A DNA stretch of 64,000 bases, from assembly GCF_014652135.1 (NCBI RefSeq), contig NZ_BMYF01000005.1, positions 163,254 through 227,253 on the forward strand, read 5' to 3'. How positions within the stretch are numbered: the first letter of the stretch is position 1; the number at the start of each line of letters is the position of its first letter. The notes under the pieces were generated by a model. It worked only from the letters and a program-made list of their open reading frames with translations, had not been told where the DNA came from and did no database searches. The translations under genes were made by a program, and so were the position numbers. Below are positions 54,034 to 63,213 of this stretch, piece by piece. This stretch comes from Mongoliitalea lutea (GTDB taxonomy: Bacteria; Bacteroidota; Bacteroidia; Cytophagales; Cyclobacteriaceae).

Positions 54034-54615
54034 TTACGTTTTTTTGGCACGTATTCTGCTAAAGTGTGCTCTACTGATGCCCAAAAGGTCTTGAAGATCT
54101 TTCACCTTGAGACAAGTTCCTAAATTTTTATGCAATCCTAAAAAAGTATCGTAGGCGACCTGTTTAGGGAGTTTGAGTAATTGCTCCCATTTTTGTTGTT
54201 CTTTGATGATCAAGTGATTTATTTTTATTGCCAAAGAAATCACCTCAGGAACATGCCTTAATAATTCTTCTTCATTTTTTTTGGAAAGCTCAATGATCTC
54301 TACTTCTGTTTTGGTAATAATCAAGGTGTCGCTTACGTGTTGGTCAGTATAGGAAATAAGATCAAATGCATTCTGTCCATTGTAATACACTTTGGCAGCA
54401 TATTCATTTCCTTCATTATCCAATTGATATTGACAAATGACACCATCAACGATCAACCTTGCAGATGTTTCTACTTCACCAAAATTTTTAAGAATGGTAT
54501 TTTCTGGATAGGTTTTGTACTGAAGGTATGGCGCAAGCTTTTTATAAACCTTATCATCTACTGACATCAGTGGAGCGTAAATCATTTTAAGCTTTGTAAT
54601 TACTAGCTCTTCCAT
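54034..54615 (-). CDS. Crp/Fnr-family transcriptional regulator near terpene synthase
   Basis: This 193-aa protein has a cNMP-type beta-barrel (about 25-115: YPENTILKNFGEVETSARLIVDGVICQYQLD) and a C-terminal helix-turn-helix (LQDLLGISRAHFSRIRAK). The phosphate-binding cassette of true cAMP receptors is absent, so the signal is unknown. Two identical palindromes flank the gene: one between it and the terpene synthase gene, one between it and the divergent MauE-like gene. This placement makes it the obvious candidate to bind them. It ends 156 bp before the terpene synthase start. Confidence 0.87.
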   Translation of the reverse strand: MEELVITKLKMIYAPLMSVDDKVYKKLAPYLQYKTYPENTILKNFGEVETSARLIVDGVICQYQLDNEGNEYAAKVYYNGQNAFDLISYTDQHVSDTLIITKTEVEIIELSKKNEEELLRHVPEVISLAIKINHLIIKEQQKWEQLLKLPKQVAYDTFLGLHKNLGTCLKVKDLQDLLGISRAHFSRIRAKKT

Positions 54616-54804
54616 CCTTGATAAAATTTTACATAAGTATTACAGGGCAAAAAATGCCAATACATACACAGCTTGGAACTGCGGCAAACGAACAACAATC
54701 ACAATTTACTAAAAACCTATAAAAATCTAGTTGTTCTCATTGAATCAAATTGGAAAAACCAAATTTTTACCCAAATGATACCTTTTTTACAGATTCTTTA
54801 TTAT

Positions 54805-54818
54805 GTCTCAAATGAGAC
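54805..54818. promoter_or_regulatory. GTCTCA-AA-TGAGAC palindrome, copy 2
   Basis: Identical to copy 1 over 17 bp, it sits 91-104 bp upstream of the MauE-like gene (plus) and 190 bp upstream of the Crp-type gene (minus). The rest of the 293-bp gap 54616-54908 shows no gene. Confidence 0.65.
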
Positions 54819-54908
54819 TTTTTAATTTATTTTATTCTCCTAATTTCAAACCGAAAAGTTTGAGTAAGGATTTCAACATTAGTTTATACACTGATTAAAA
54901 ACTAAAAG

Positions 54909-55352
54909 ATGGTACTATTCAATATAAATCGGTTGGAAAAAAGATTCAGTAAAAAGTTCTTGGAAGAATTTTGTGCGCTTAGCTTGATTGGTTTGTGGAC
55001 GTATACGGCTGTTTCCAAAGTAATTGATGCACAAGGAAGCTATGGAGCTCTGCATAATCAGGTTTTTCCTGGATGGATGGCTGACGTATTATGGGTGGGT
55101 CTTCCATTGATAGAAATCATTGCTGCCATGATGCTCTTGATTCCTTCCTGGAGAAGCTATGGTTTCCAGTTGTCGGCTGTGTTGATGGCAATTTTTTCCG
55201 GGTATATCCTTTTAGTACTGACCAATGTATTTGGTAGGGTTCCTTGCAGCTGTGGAGGAATATTGAATCAGTTGGGCTGGTGGGAACATCTGTGGTTTAA
55301 TCTCTTCTTTTTGGGAATTGCTGTGGTGGGGATTTATTTGGGGAGGAAGTAG
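54909..55352 (+). CDS. MauE/DoxX-like redox-associated membrane protein
   Basis: This 147-aa protein has four membrane segments. The first holds ALSLIGLWTYTAVSKVID, the second and third lie around 60-105, and the conserved VPCSCGGIL (Cys113, Cys115) precedes the last segment WWEHLWFNLFFLGIAVVGI. This is the Bacteroidetes MauE/DoxX type, thought to pass electrons for disulfide formation or reduction. It is divergent from the Crp-type regulator and precedes a small secreted protein with two Cys. The role in a thiol/disulfide pathway is inferred from family and context. Confidence 0.82.
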   Translation: MVLFNINRLEKRFSKKFLEEFCALSLIGLWTYTAVSKVIDAQGSYGALHNQVFPGWMADVLWVGLPLIEIIAAMMLLIPSWRSYGFQLSAVLMAIFSGYILLVLTNVFGRVPCSCGGILNQLGWWEHLWFNLFFLGIAVVGIYLGRK

Positions 55353-55460
55353 AAGCGAGAGATGAGAAGCGAGATGCGAGATGCGAGAAACTTAAGGATG
55401 AAGGATGAGGGATGAAGGAGGAAGGGATGAGACGCGAGAATCGAGAGATTAGAAGCGAGA
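55353..55460. repeat. GCGAGA and GGATGAAGG low-complexity repeats
   Basis: Just after the MauE-like stop there is a purine-rich run of AAGCGAGA/ATGCGAGA units, then AAGGATGAAGGATGAGGG (55393-55432), which is the same minisatellite as that around the four-helix-bundle gene. No gene is seen in 55353-55659; the frames here are repeat-derived. Confidence 0.75.
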
Positions 55461-55659
55461 CAGTAAAGTTGGGAAAATGGAAAAAGAAGAAATCTTCTAA
55501 TGAAGGAAAAAAAGATATGAACACAAAGAATCTTCTGGGGAGTTACTAGGTGACAAACTGGAAGTGAGGGGATAAAACCGGCCGTTCCTCTCAAAAGGCT
55601 GTCAGAAAAACCTTTAGCCAAACGACCGGAATTACTTTAACTATATTCAATACAATCTT

Positions 55660-55914
55660 ATGAAAAATTCGATTAAAAACCTGCTACGTGCAGGAGTATT
55701 TATGTTGGCAGCGGTATTTGCTTTTGCTTTTACGAAGCCGATTGACACAAATCAAACCGTTTGGGGTAATGATCCTGATGAAGGGCCAGTTCCAGTACAA
55801 ATGGGATCAACTCAATATGAGTGTTTGAGTAATCCTACAGCGCAATGTTTATTTGAGGATGAAAATCTTTCAATTCCTATTCAAGGGTCAAATGGAATTT
55901 TCCGACTAAAATAA
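55660..55914 (+). CDS. Small secreted DUF6520 family protein
   Basis: This 84-aa protein has a signal-like N-terminus (RAGVFMLAAVFAFAFTKP) and a short mature part containing two Cys (Cys55 and Cys63, YECLSNPTAQC). It fits the DUF6520 family, tiny Bacteroidetes proteins that often accompany MauE-like proteins. The function is unknown. The two Cys could form a disulfide handled by the neighbouring MauE-like and TlpA-like proteins, which is inference. A strong terminator follows 7 bp after the stop. Confidence 0.78.
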   Translation: MKNSIKNLLRAGVFMLAAVFAFAFTKPIDTNQTVWGNDPDEGPVPVQMGSTQYECLSNPTAQCLFEDENLSIPIQGSNGIFRLK

Positions 55915-55921
55915 ACAATAA

Positions 55922-55954
55922 AATCAGGTAGTTTCCAATGGAAATTACCTGATT
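55922..55954. terminator. Intrinsic terminator between DUF6520 and the SusD gene
   Basis: A long stem AATCAGGTAGTTTCC / GGAAATTACCTGATT (one mismatch) has a 3-nt loop, with CGTTTTTT just after it on the plus strand. It ends the plus transcript and probably also the convergent susD transcript. Confidence 0.85.
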
Positions 55955-55960
55955 CGTTTT

Positions 55961-57307
55961 TTATCTGTTAGTAAACTCTTCAAGTGGCACAGGAAAGACA
56001 AAAGCTTCTTTAGAATTTTGCATTACCAATGTATCGACTCCTAAAACTCTTTTTAAAGGAAACCATTCATCTCTATTGCCTAAAAACCTCTTTAGATCTG
56101 ACCACCTTAAGCCTCTAAACAGTAACTCTTTTCTTCTTTCTTGCAGAATTAATCCTAGCGGATCATCAAAGTCTGATGGTTTTAAAGGTTTGAAAGTCCC
56201 TGATAAAAACCTTGATTCCAAAAGTTTATTCAGAGCATCAAATGCGCCAGGAAGATTCCCAAGTCTTGCCTCACACTCTGCTTTTACCAAAAGACTTTCA
56301 CTTACGGATAGCCCAACAAAATAATTTGACCTTCCTGTAAATTGTCCTTTAAAATTAATATTTCCTGCTGGATTTCTAAAAAAGTAAATTGTCTTTCTAA
56401 GGTCATTATTTTCATACGAAGCAAATAATAAAGTATCTATCCTCGCTTCTGGATTAGAATTAAGCTGACCATAAACCCCTGAAAATCTATAATATATAAA
56501 TTCCTCATTATCTATTCCGATTGGAAAATTTAAAGCTGGATTTAATTTATTAAAATCAATAAGTCTATCATCAATGGCAAGAGATTTATCAATCTCCGTC
56601 AACGCTTTTTCAAATTCATTGATACTTAAATATACTCTTGCTTTAAGTGCGTAGACTGATGATTTTGAAGCTCTAGTTCTAATGTCTGGAATATCATTAA
56701 GCAAAGGTTCTGCCTCCAAAAGGTCAATGAATAATTGTTCATAAATTTTTTCAAGAGCTGTGAAACTTTCAATCGTATTGATATCTGCAATTAAAACAAG
56801 AGGTATACTTTCGACACTAGCAGTCTGTTCGGTTAAAATCGGCGCAAATATTTTCAGCAATTCTGAATAGGCATAAGCTCTTTTAAATAAAGCCATACCT
56901 TTTACCTGATCCCATTCTACAGCATTTCCAGATGTTCTTGGAATATTATTGATTTGCTGTAAACAAAAGTTCGCGGTATAGATTTGTGAATATAATATTG
57001 TCCATTCTGGTTGTATAGCATCACCATACATATCAGGGGTTAGGAGTCTTTTATAAGCATTAAAATATAGAGGATTATCCTGAGAATCTATAAAATCTCT
57101 GGTATGATAAAAATCATCTGATGCAATCATATCTATTACCGCCCCCTCATTCATCCTTTGTTCGTTGCTTAAAAGAGCTCTTAACTCATCAAGATTTTCA
57201 GGTACCTCAAGCTCTAACCTTGGTTTGAAATCCAGAAAATCATCACATGAAAATAACAGGCAACTAAGTGCTGAAATAAATATTAAATATAGAATATTGG
57301 TTTTCAT
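55961..57307 (-). CDS. SusD/RagB family lipoprotein (third pair)
   Basis: This 448-aa protein has lipobox LFSC (Cys21) and DDFLDFKPRLELEVPENLDELRALL, the SusD-like start. It is shorter than the xylan SusD proteins. The C-terminal RRKELLFRGLRWSDLKRF matches the family signature, and it ends FPVPLEEFTNR. It is the surface lid of the SusC at 57327. No glycosidase genes accompany this pair, so the cargo is more likely a peptide or another small molecule than a polysaccharide. Confidence 0.9.
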   Translation of the reverse strand: MKTNILYLIFISALSCLLFSCDDFLDFKPRLELEVPENLDELRALLSNEQRMNEGAVIDMIASDDFYHTRDFIDSQDNPLYFNAYKRLLTPDMYGDAIQPEWTILYSQIYTANFCLQQINNIPRTSGNAVEWDQVKGMALFKRAYAYSELLKIFAPILTEQTASVESIPLVLIADINTIESFTALEKIYEQLFIDLLEAEPLLNDIPDIRTRASKSSVYALKARVYLSINEFEKALTEIDKSLAIDDRLIDFNKLNPALNFPIGIDNEEFIYYRFSGVYGQLNSNPEARIDTLLFASYENNDLRKTIYFFRNPAGNINFKGQFTGRSNYFVGLSVSESLLVKAECEARLGNLPGAFDALNKLLESRFLSGTFKPLKPSDFDDPLGLILQERRKELLFRGLRWSDLKRFLGNRDEWFPLKRVLGVDTLVMQNSKEAFVFPVPLEEFTNR

Positions 57308-57326
57308 TATTTTTAAGGTTAGATGG

Positions 57327-60300
57327 TTAAAAATTTATATTTATACCCATTGCGATACTTCTTGGAGGAAGCATTTGTCTAAAATCTGGATCAATTGGAT
57401 CGCTAGATTTTTTCCAAATTATACCTAGATTATTTATATATGTATAAATTTCAGCATTTTTAAATGGAAATCTTGATCCATTAGCTGAATTTAGATTATA
57501 CGATAACCGAACATCTTGCAACCTGACATGGTCTCCTCGCTCTACCAAGGTTTCTGCATACCGATAAAAATTATCTCTAACATTATTTGCTGTTAAAGGC
57601 ATAGAAGGAACATTTGTGGTTAACTCATCGCCTGGTTGCTGCCATCTCCTGCTGAAATCAGCATGTCCTCCCTGCCCTCTGAGTATGGTATTATACAAAA
57701 CCGATTCTCTTCTATAATAATATGCTCCCCGAAAAGACATATTGACGGATAAAGTTAATCCTTTGTAAAGAAAAGTATTCCTTAGTGCACCAAATATACC
57801 TGGTCTTCTAGGCCCATGAAAAGTAAGGTCTTCTGGGCTTGTACTAGCAAAAATGGCAGAATAATTTTCACTTGGCTCTCCATTCAGAATACCTACTGGA
57901 TTACCATTATCTGGATTCAGTCCTAGCCATGGTAAACTGTATATAGAGAATAAAGGTCTTCCTTCTAGTGGAAATAATTGGCCTTGGGACTGGGCTAGAT
58001 AGTTGAGAGGTGTTGCTCTAAAAAAGTAATCTGTAACTTCTTCTTTGATCGTCGAAAGCATTAAGTTTGTTGTCCATTGTAGGTTGGATTTCACATTTAT
58101 AGATTGAATATCTAAATCCATCCCTGTAGTTTTTGTGCTTGCACTATTAACTCGAGCTCTAAAGAATCCTGTTGATGGGGAAAAGGGTGAATCCCCAATG
58201 AGATCTATTCCGTTTTTTACGTAGGTTTCAATACTACCCCTAATTCTGCTGTTTTTTGTCTCAAAGTCCAAACCCAAGTTAAAGATCCTAATTCTTTCCC
58301 ATCTAAGTGATCTATTCTCAGGAGAGGTTATCAAGGCTGCAAGTTCTCCTCCTGCCAATAAAAAAGAAGGATTTGCGAAATAAGCAGCAGTGGTTAAGGC
58401 AGATACAGATTTGTCTACATTCCCATTTTCCCCATAAGTAGCTCTTAATTTTAAGAATGGAAGAAAAGTTAAATTAAAAAAGCTTTCCTCTGAAATAACC
58501 CACCCCAAACCAGATGACCAAAGTGGTACGGCTCTTTGATTAATATCAACTCCAAACAAATTTGAAGCATCTCTTCGAGCAGAAAATGATAAATTATATC
58601 GTTTTTTATATGTATAAGCAGCGTTAAAATATTGGGATAAAAACCTATCTGTAAATCCTCTATGCCTGGTACCATCAAATATTGTAGTCTGAAATCCGTT
58701 ATGAAACTGACGAAAATTACTAATAAGGTCCACAGGTTGTGAAATACCAATATTTTCCCTGTAACCATAATATCTAAATTCTCTGCTTATGGATTGTAAA
58801 TCCTTTAATTCCCAACCTGCTACAGCATCTATGGTTGATACAGAGCTCAAATTCTTATTATATGATAATTGACCGCGGAGGCTATGACTGAAAGCACGAG
58901 TATTTTGAATATCCAAAATACTATTTCTAGGCACAGGAAAAGATAGAACACCTCCAGGAGATTGCTGGGTAAATCTATTTACCAGATCCCTTGTAGAAAA
59001 CAAATTAAGGCCTTGCAAGTTTTCCGTGTTATTTCCATTTGTCCAATATTGATAGAAAATACCTGCTTTGAGACCATCAACTATTTTGTAGCTTAGGTTT
59101 AAATTGAGTCTAACATCATTTTCTTGATTATGGTTATTCCCCGCACCCACTTCCTTTATTGGATAGTAATTCCAATCCAACAATCCTACTTCGGAAATAC
59201 TTTCAATAAATCGTCTACTGTATCCAAATGTAACAGGTAACGGGTTACCCAGTTCATCACTAAAAACTTCATATGGAAATAGAGTTCTTGGAACATCTGT
59301 TCGAATATTTCTATTCCATCTTGACAAATAAACCCCTGTATTTAGTTCAAGATGATTCTTCAATAAACTCCAACTATTTTTAATACTTAATGTATATCTC
59401 GAATTATCATTCCCAACAATATTATCAAGATTCTTATCGAAACCTGCAGAAATTGAGTACCTATAGTTATCAAAACCACCATTCAGATTAATATTATATT
59501 GCTGATTTACAGCAGGTCTATGAAAATGATTTGTAAGTTCCCTTCTCGTGTCTCTTGATCTGAATAATGCAAATTTCTCTTCTAGTTCTTCTAATGAAAT
59601 TAAACCATTATTGGCTTTAATCATTGCTTCAACTGCGGGAGAAAGTGCTGGTCTATTAATATTATTGATTTGTGCATTGTAAAAATTTCTGGAGAATAAC
59701 AGTTGTTCAACTTCTATAAAATCATCGACTGACATAACAGGCTGATAAAAAAGATCAGGAATTTGAAAAAAGTTAATATTACTATTGACTGAAAGACTTG
59801 GTTTTCCAACTTTTCCTGTTTTGGTAGTTATTACAATAACTCCGTTCCCTGCCCTTGCCCCCCAAACCGAGGCAGCAGCAGCATCTCTTAAGACTGTAAT
59901 GGTTTCTACATCATTTGGATTAATATTTTCCAAAGGTCCATCATAAGGAAAATTATCTATAATGATCAAAGGTTGAGTGTTGGCAAATATTGTACTCCTG
60001 CCCCGAATACTAATTGGGTCATTTGCTGGTCCTGTCCTGTTAAAAATTAAACCTGGTGTAACATCTTCAAGACGATCAATCAGATTAGTAGAAACCCTAC
60101 GATTAATAAGCTCATTATCTAATTGAACAAATGACCCTGTAGCTCTTTCTTTTGGGATTTCTTGATAACCTGTTGCCATTATTTCAACGGCTCTTAAATC
60201 CATACCCGATTCTTTAAGGTTAAAAATAATCTCAATATTTTCAGTTAAAGAAATCTTTAATTCTGATTTTTCAAAACCTAGATAGGAAGCAGAAATGGTG

Positions 60301-60509
60301 TAATTTCCTGCCACTAGCTGTAAACTAAACTTTCCATTTTGATCAGTAATTGTTCCAATAGAAAGATCCCCCGGTGAAATTACTGCACCAGGAAGAGGAA
60401 GACCAGAATTAGACTCTTTAACTATTCCAGATATTACAAATTTCTCGTTTTGAGAAAAACTCAATGTAACAATAAGGCTCAATGCCACCAATAATATTAT
60501 TTCTTTCAT
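57327..60509 (-). CDS. SusC/RagA TonB-dependent transporter (third pair)
   Basis: This 1060-aa protein has a signal peptide (about 1-19), a CarboxypepD_reg domain (ISGIVKESNSGLPLPGAVI to about residue 95) and a TonB-box-like RAVEIMATGYQEIPKERATGSF. The plug has LIDRLEDVTPGLIFNR, LIIIDNFPYDG and VLRDAAAASVWGARAGNGVIVIT. The barrel ends GININF, with terminal Phe. The ERATGSF/IPKERATG form is seen in SusC proteins linked to TlpA-like partners rather than to glycan loci. It lies 11 bp after the TlpA-like gene and 19 bp before susD. Confidence 0.92.
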   Translation of the reverse strand: MKEIILLVALSLIVTLSFSQNEKFVISGIVKESNSGLPLPGAVISPGDLSIGTITDQNGKFSLQLVAGNYTISASYLGFEKSELKISLTENIEIIFNLKESGMDLRAVEIMATGYQEIPKERATGSFVQLDNELINRRVSTNLIDRLEDVTPGLIFNRTGPANDPISIRGRSTIFANTQPLIIIDNFPYDGPLENINPNDVETITVLRDAAAASVWGARAGNGVIVITTKTGKVGKPSLSVNSNINFFQIPDLFYQPVMSVDDFIEVEQLLFSRNFYNAQINNINRPALSPAVEAMIKANNGLISLEELEEKFALFRSRDTRRELTNHFHRPAVNQQYNINLNGGFDNYRYSISAGFDKNLDNIVGNDNSRYTLSIKNSWSLLKNHLELNTGVYLSRWNRNIRTDVPRTLFPYEVFSDELGNPLPVTFGYSRRFIESISEVGLLDWNYYPIKEVGAGNNHNQENDVRLNLNLSYKIVDGLKAGIFYQYWTNGNNTENLQGLNLFSTRDLVNRFTQQSPGGVLSFPVPRNSILDIQNTRAFSHSLRGQLSYNKNLSSVSTIDAVAGWELKDLQSISREFRYYGYRENIGISQPVDLISNFRQFHNGFQTTIFDGTRHRGFTDRFLSQYFNAAYTYKKRYNLSFSARRDASNLFGVDINQRAVPLWSSGLGWVISEESFFNLTFLPFLKLRATYGENGNVDKSVSALTTAAYFANPSFLLAGGELAALITSPENRSLRWERIRIFNLGLDFETKNSRIRGSIETYVKNGIDLIGDSPFSPSTGFFRARVNSASTKTTGMDLDIQSINVKSNLQWTTNLMLSTIKEEVTDYFFRATPLNYLAQSQGQLFPLEGRPLFSIYSLPWLGLNPDNGNPVGILNGEPSENYSAIFASTSPEDLTFHGPRRPGIFGALRNTFLYKGLTLSVNMSFRGAYYYRRESVLYNTILRGQGGHADFSRRWQQPGDELTTNVPSMPLTANNVRDNFYRYAETLVERGDHVRLQDVRLSYNLNSANGSRFPFKNAEIYTYINNLGIIWKKSSDPIDPDFRQMLPPRSIAMGININF

Positions 60510-60520
60510 TGTTTTTAATG

Positions 60521-62104
60521 TTAGGGATAGATAGTGCTAGAAAAATTTTCTTTTAAGGACTCAATTTCAGATTTAATGCTACTGTAGGTCTTTTCTGAGA
60601 TACCGAGTCGGAAAAGTCTACCTTCTTGGTCAATCAATTGAAGTTGAGGTGCAGATGTTATGTTAAAATATGCTAGGTAAGGATGATCTGAAGATTTCCC
60701 TTCATACCCAGTCCATAGTTGGATAACTTCATTAGGAGAGTAGATATCAGATTTTTTGGACTTTAACCAAATCTCCCTCTTGGAATCCAAACTTAGAGAA
60801 AGCACAATAACATCAGAGTCGCTTTTATAATCATCTACAATTCTCTTTAAATGATGCTGATTAAAATATTTACAAGCAGAACATCCTGTCAACCAAAAAT
60901 TTATTAATACAATTTTCCCCTTAAAGTCAGAAATCCTAACCTCATTGTCGCTATCATCAATGAACGAATAATCGGGCACTTGTAAACCTGGAGTACTAGC
61001 CAGATGCCATACCTGAAGCCTTTCCTTAAGTTGGGGGTCGTTAACCTCATATAGGAACTTTGTGAAATCACCTAAACCCTCTTTAATTATGACATTTCTC
61101 TGCAAAAAATAGCCAGCAAGTATTTTTTCACGGATAAGTGGATTAGACTCCAACTTAGAAATTTCAAAAAACGATTTACTTTCAATCATTGATTTACCAA
61201 GGATTCGGTTTTCTTGCATCTTCAAATATGTCGGGGAAAAAACTGGATTATATATAGCGCTAAGGCTATCGATTTCACTTTCCATAAATTCAAAGAATCG
61301 AGAAAAAGAATCAATCAACTCAGGAGCTTTTTCGGTTAAATCCCCGAAATAATATCCATAAAAGCCATAGAAAACCTTTTTGTATATTTGAGAGTAAAAT
61401 TCAATCATTAAGGTTGAAAAAGTTGCTTCTGAGACTCTGGATCTGAAATATTGAGCTGTTTGAATAAAATCATTACTTTTAGCCAATGCTAAGTTTTGAT
61501 TCATTTTAGTGATTCTTTCAGATCTATCTAAAATGGGAATTACTTCTCTTCTAAACTTTTTATTATTATCACTTAATTTACTTAACAATTCAGGTTGAAT
61601 ATCGGAAAACGCTGAAAAATCAATCATATTCGAATTTTCAAACCAAGCTTGATCTATCAAGCTGTTCAATCTGGAAGCCATTTCAAAACTATGCTTAGAA
61701 GGCCCTCCAAAATTCACCTGTTGTTTTCGCTGATCGAACATTATTTTGATGCTATCTGAGGGGGAAAGCAAATAAGGTCCATAAGAAAAACCATCTAAAG
61801 TATCTTCAAAACTTATCCATGCAGGAAGTATATCATTTGAGATATGTAAGTTGAAGTCCCGACCATTAGGTGAAATAGCACCTGCATAAACAGATGCTCG
61901 ATTTAACGGAATAATTGAATCCTGTTTGGGTTCTTCTTTAGTTGACATTTCAAAAACATCATTCCAGAGAAGGAACCGAATATTTTCCTTGGGCTTTAAG
62001 GAATATACTTCTCCGTAAATCAAGGCTTCTTTTTCATTTGTTTGGGAAAATCCAAATGAATAAGAAGTGAAAAGGAGAAGAAAAAGGGATATACGTAATT
62101 TCAT
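60521..62104 (-). CDS. TlpA-like thioredoxin-fold protein with large N-terminal domain
   Basis: This 527-aa protein has a signal peptide (about 1-20), a long helical region (about 100-370) without a recognised domain, and a C-terminal TlpA/redoxin domain starting near residue 375 (PGLQVPDYSFIDDSDNEVRISDFKGKIVLINFWLT). The active-site pair is Cys408-Ser-Ala-Cys411. It should act in the periplasm as a thiol reductant. It is the first gene of the TlpA-susC-susD operon. Together with the convergent MauE-like and DUF6520 genes it suggests handling of Cys-containing peptides. The promoter must be in the region beyond 62105, where no clear box was found. Confidence 0.85.
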   Translation of the reverse strand: MKLRISLFLLLFTSYSFGFSQTNEKEALIYGEVYSLKPKENIRFLLWNDVFEMSTKEEPKQDSIIPLNRASVYAGAISPNGRDFNLHISNDILPAWISFEDTLDGFSYGPYLLSPSDSIKIMFDQRKQQVNFGGPSKHSFEMASRLNSLIDQAWFENSNMIDFSAFSDIQPELLSKLSDNNKKFRREVIPILDRSERITKMNQNLALAKSNDFIQTAQYFRSRVSEATFSTLMIEFYSQIYKKVFYGFYGYYFGDLTEKAPELIDSFSRFFEFMESEIDSLSAIYNPVFSPTYLKMQENRILGKSMIESKSFFEISKLESNPLIREKILAGYFLQRNVIIKEGLGDFTKFLYEVNDPQLKERLQVWHLASTPGLQVPDYSFIDDSDNEVRISDFKGKIVLINFWLTGCSACKYFNQHHLKRIVDDYKSDSDVIVLSLSLDSKREIWLKSKKSDIYSPNEVIQLWTGYEGKSSDHPYLAYFNITSAPQLQLIDQEGRLFRLGISEKTYSSIKSEIESLKENFSSTIYP

Positions 62105-62199
62105 AATTTTTTTGATTGTTTAGACTGTGGATATATTTAAAAACACTAATTGGTTTTTACCTATTCTTTTAGAAGATCCTTATTTGAAAAGCACAGACA

Positions 62200-63000
62200 A
62201 TAGGAACTTCAGTAAATAAGCACCTTACCCCTCCGCTGCAGCGTCGTCACCGTATGTGTATCCGGCGCTGCATGGGAATCGTTAATCGTTTTACCATTAT
62301 GAGGAAAGTACGGAGGGTTTTGGGGTGACAAGCAACTTTGCTTACCTGTCAGTTAGTAGCAGATCAGTGGTTTTCGTACATTGGTTGATAAGTGATTTTG
62401 GATTGGATAGAGCGAACACTCATCCTCTTTCAATCTTAAGTAAAGGCATAGAGATTCCATCCAACTCATGCAGGAAAGCATGCTGGGAAGAACGGCCTGC
62501 GACGAAGCTGAGCTAAGAAGCCTGAACAATAGACATAGGCGTGTCAGGCAAGCCTTAAGGGCAGCAACGGCATCCTAAGAAATCAAGAAAGAGGGCATAC
62601 TTTTCCCATCACCTTCTGCAGCAGATCGGGAACAACAAGGAACAGGGAATCCGGATCGGTGGCAAAAACGCCACTTCTACCCTTCCTTACCTAGGGCACA
62701 TCCATCAAACCGGAGATTTGATGATGTTCTTTAAAAGTTCAAATAGGGTGAGGGTTCTTCCAGACTCATGCGGCATACAGACAGCAGTCCTCCCCTTCTC
62801 TTGGCTGAGAAGCTGATTATTCGATTCGAATGTGGAACTGTGTATCATACTCGCTTGCATTGGTCAGCTATATAAAAACGAGTCTGGACGAGGTCGAAAA
62901 AAAGAACACTATAGCGTGGGCTTCTATCTCAACCACATCACAAGGTTCCGACGCCTTAAGGGGTGATTTCGATAGGGCCCAAGCGCTATAGTGCATACAA
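62200..63000. other. Hairpin-rich, relatively GC-rich non-coding region of unknown nature
   Basis: In the 1.1-kb gap 62105-63213 no credible gene is seen. About 62200-63000 is visibly richer in G and C than its surroundings and has several hairpins: GTGGC/GCCAC (62659-62674), CATCAAA/TTTGATG (about 62703-62723), CTTCTC/GAGAAG (about 62795-62812), and a larger one between 62908-62928 and 62971-62993 (CACTATAGCG/CGCTATAGTG with partial GGGC/GCCC). It could be a structured RNA or the remains of an intron or mobile element. I could not match it to a known family. Confidence 0.45.
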
Positions 63001-63213
63001 ATGTACACAAAATAACCTCTTGGGCATTAACCTACCGTCTCTCCCTTGTCAAATTGTCGGAATTTGTGATAGAGACTCTTAGTTTAATGACTGCTAATAA
63101 TCTTCAATTAATTCAGGTCTAATTACCTGATATTCCAAAAGTATATATTTCAGTACAAATAAAAAAATTATTGATATAAAATGTACTAGAAAATATTTAT
63201 CGATTTGCTCATT

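Noticed and set aside
55297..55621. Minus-strand frames of 75-95 aa after the MauE-like gene
   Set aside because: They are translations of the GCGAGA/GGATGAAGG low-complexity repeats (Ser/Leu/Arg-rich) and not real proteins.
62325..62516. 63-aa plus-strand frame in the structured region
   Set aside because: It is short, lacks any recognisable motif and crosses hairpin-forming sequence, so it is probably chance.
62944..62956. GGTTCCGACGCC read as a possible tRNA T-arm
   Set aside because: No matching acceptor, D or anticodon arms could be found at the right distances, and the T-loop lacks the GGTTCRA pattern.
62200..63000. Group II intron identity for the structured region
   Set aside because: I could not find a convincing domain V or a reverse transcriptase, so the label is not used.
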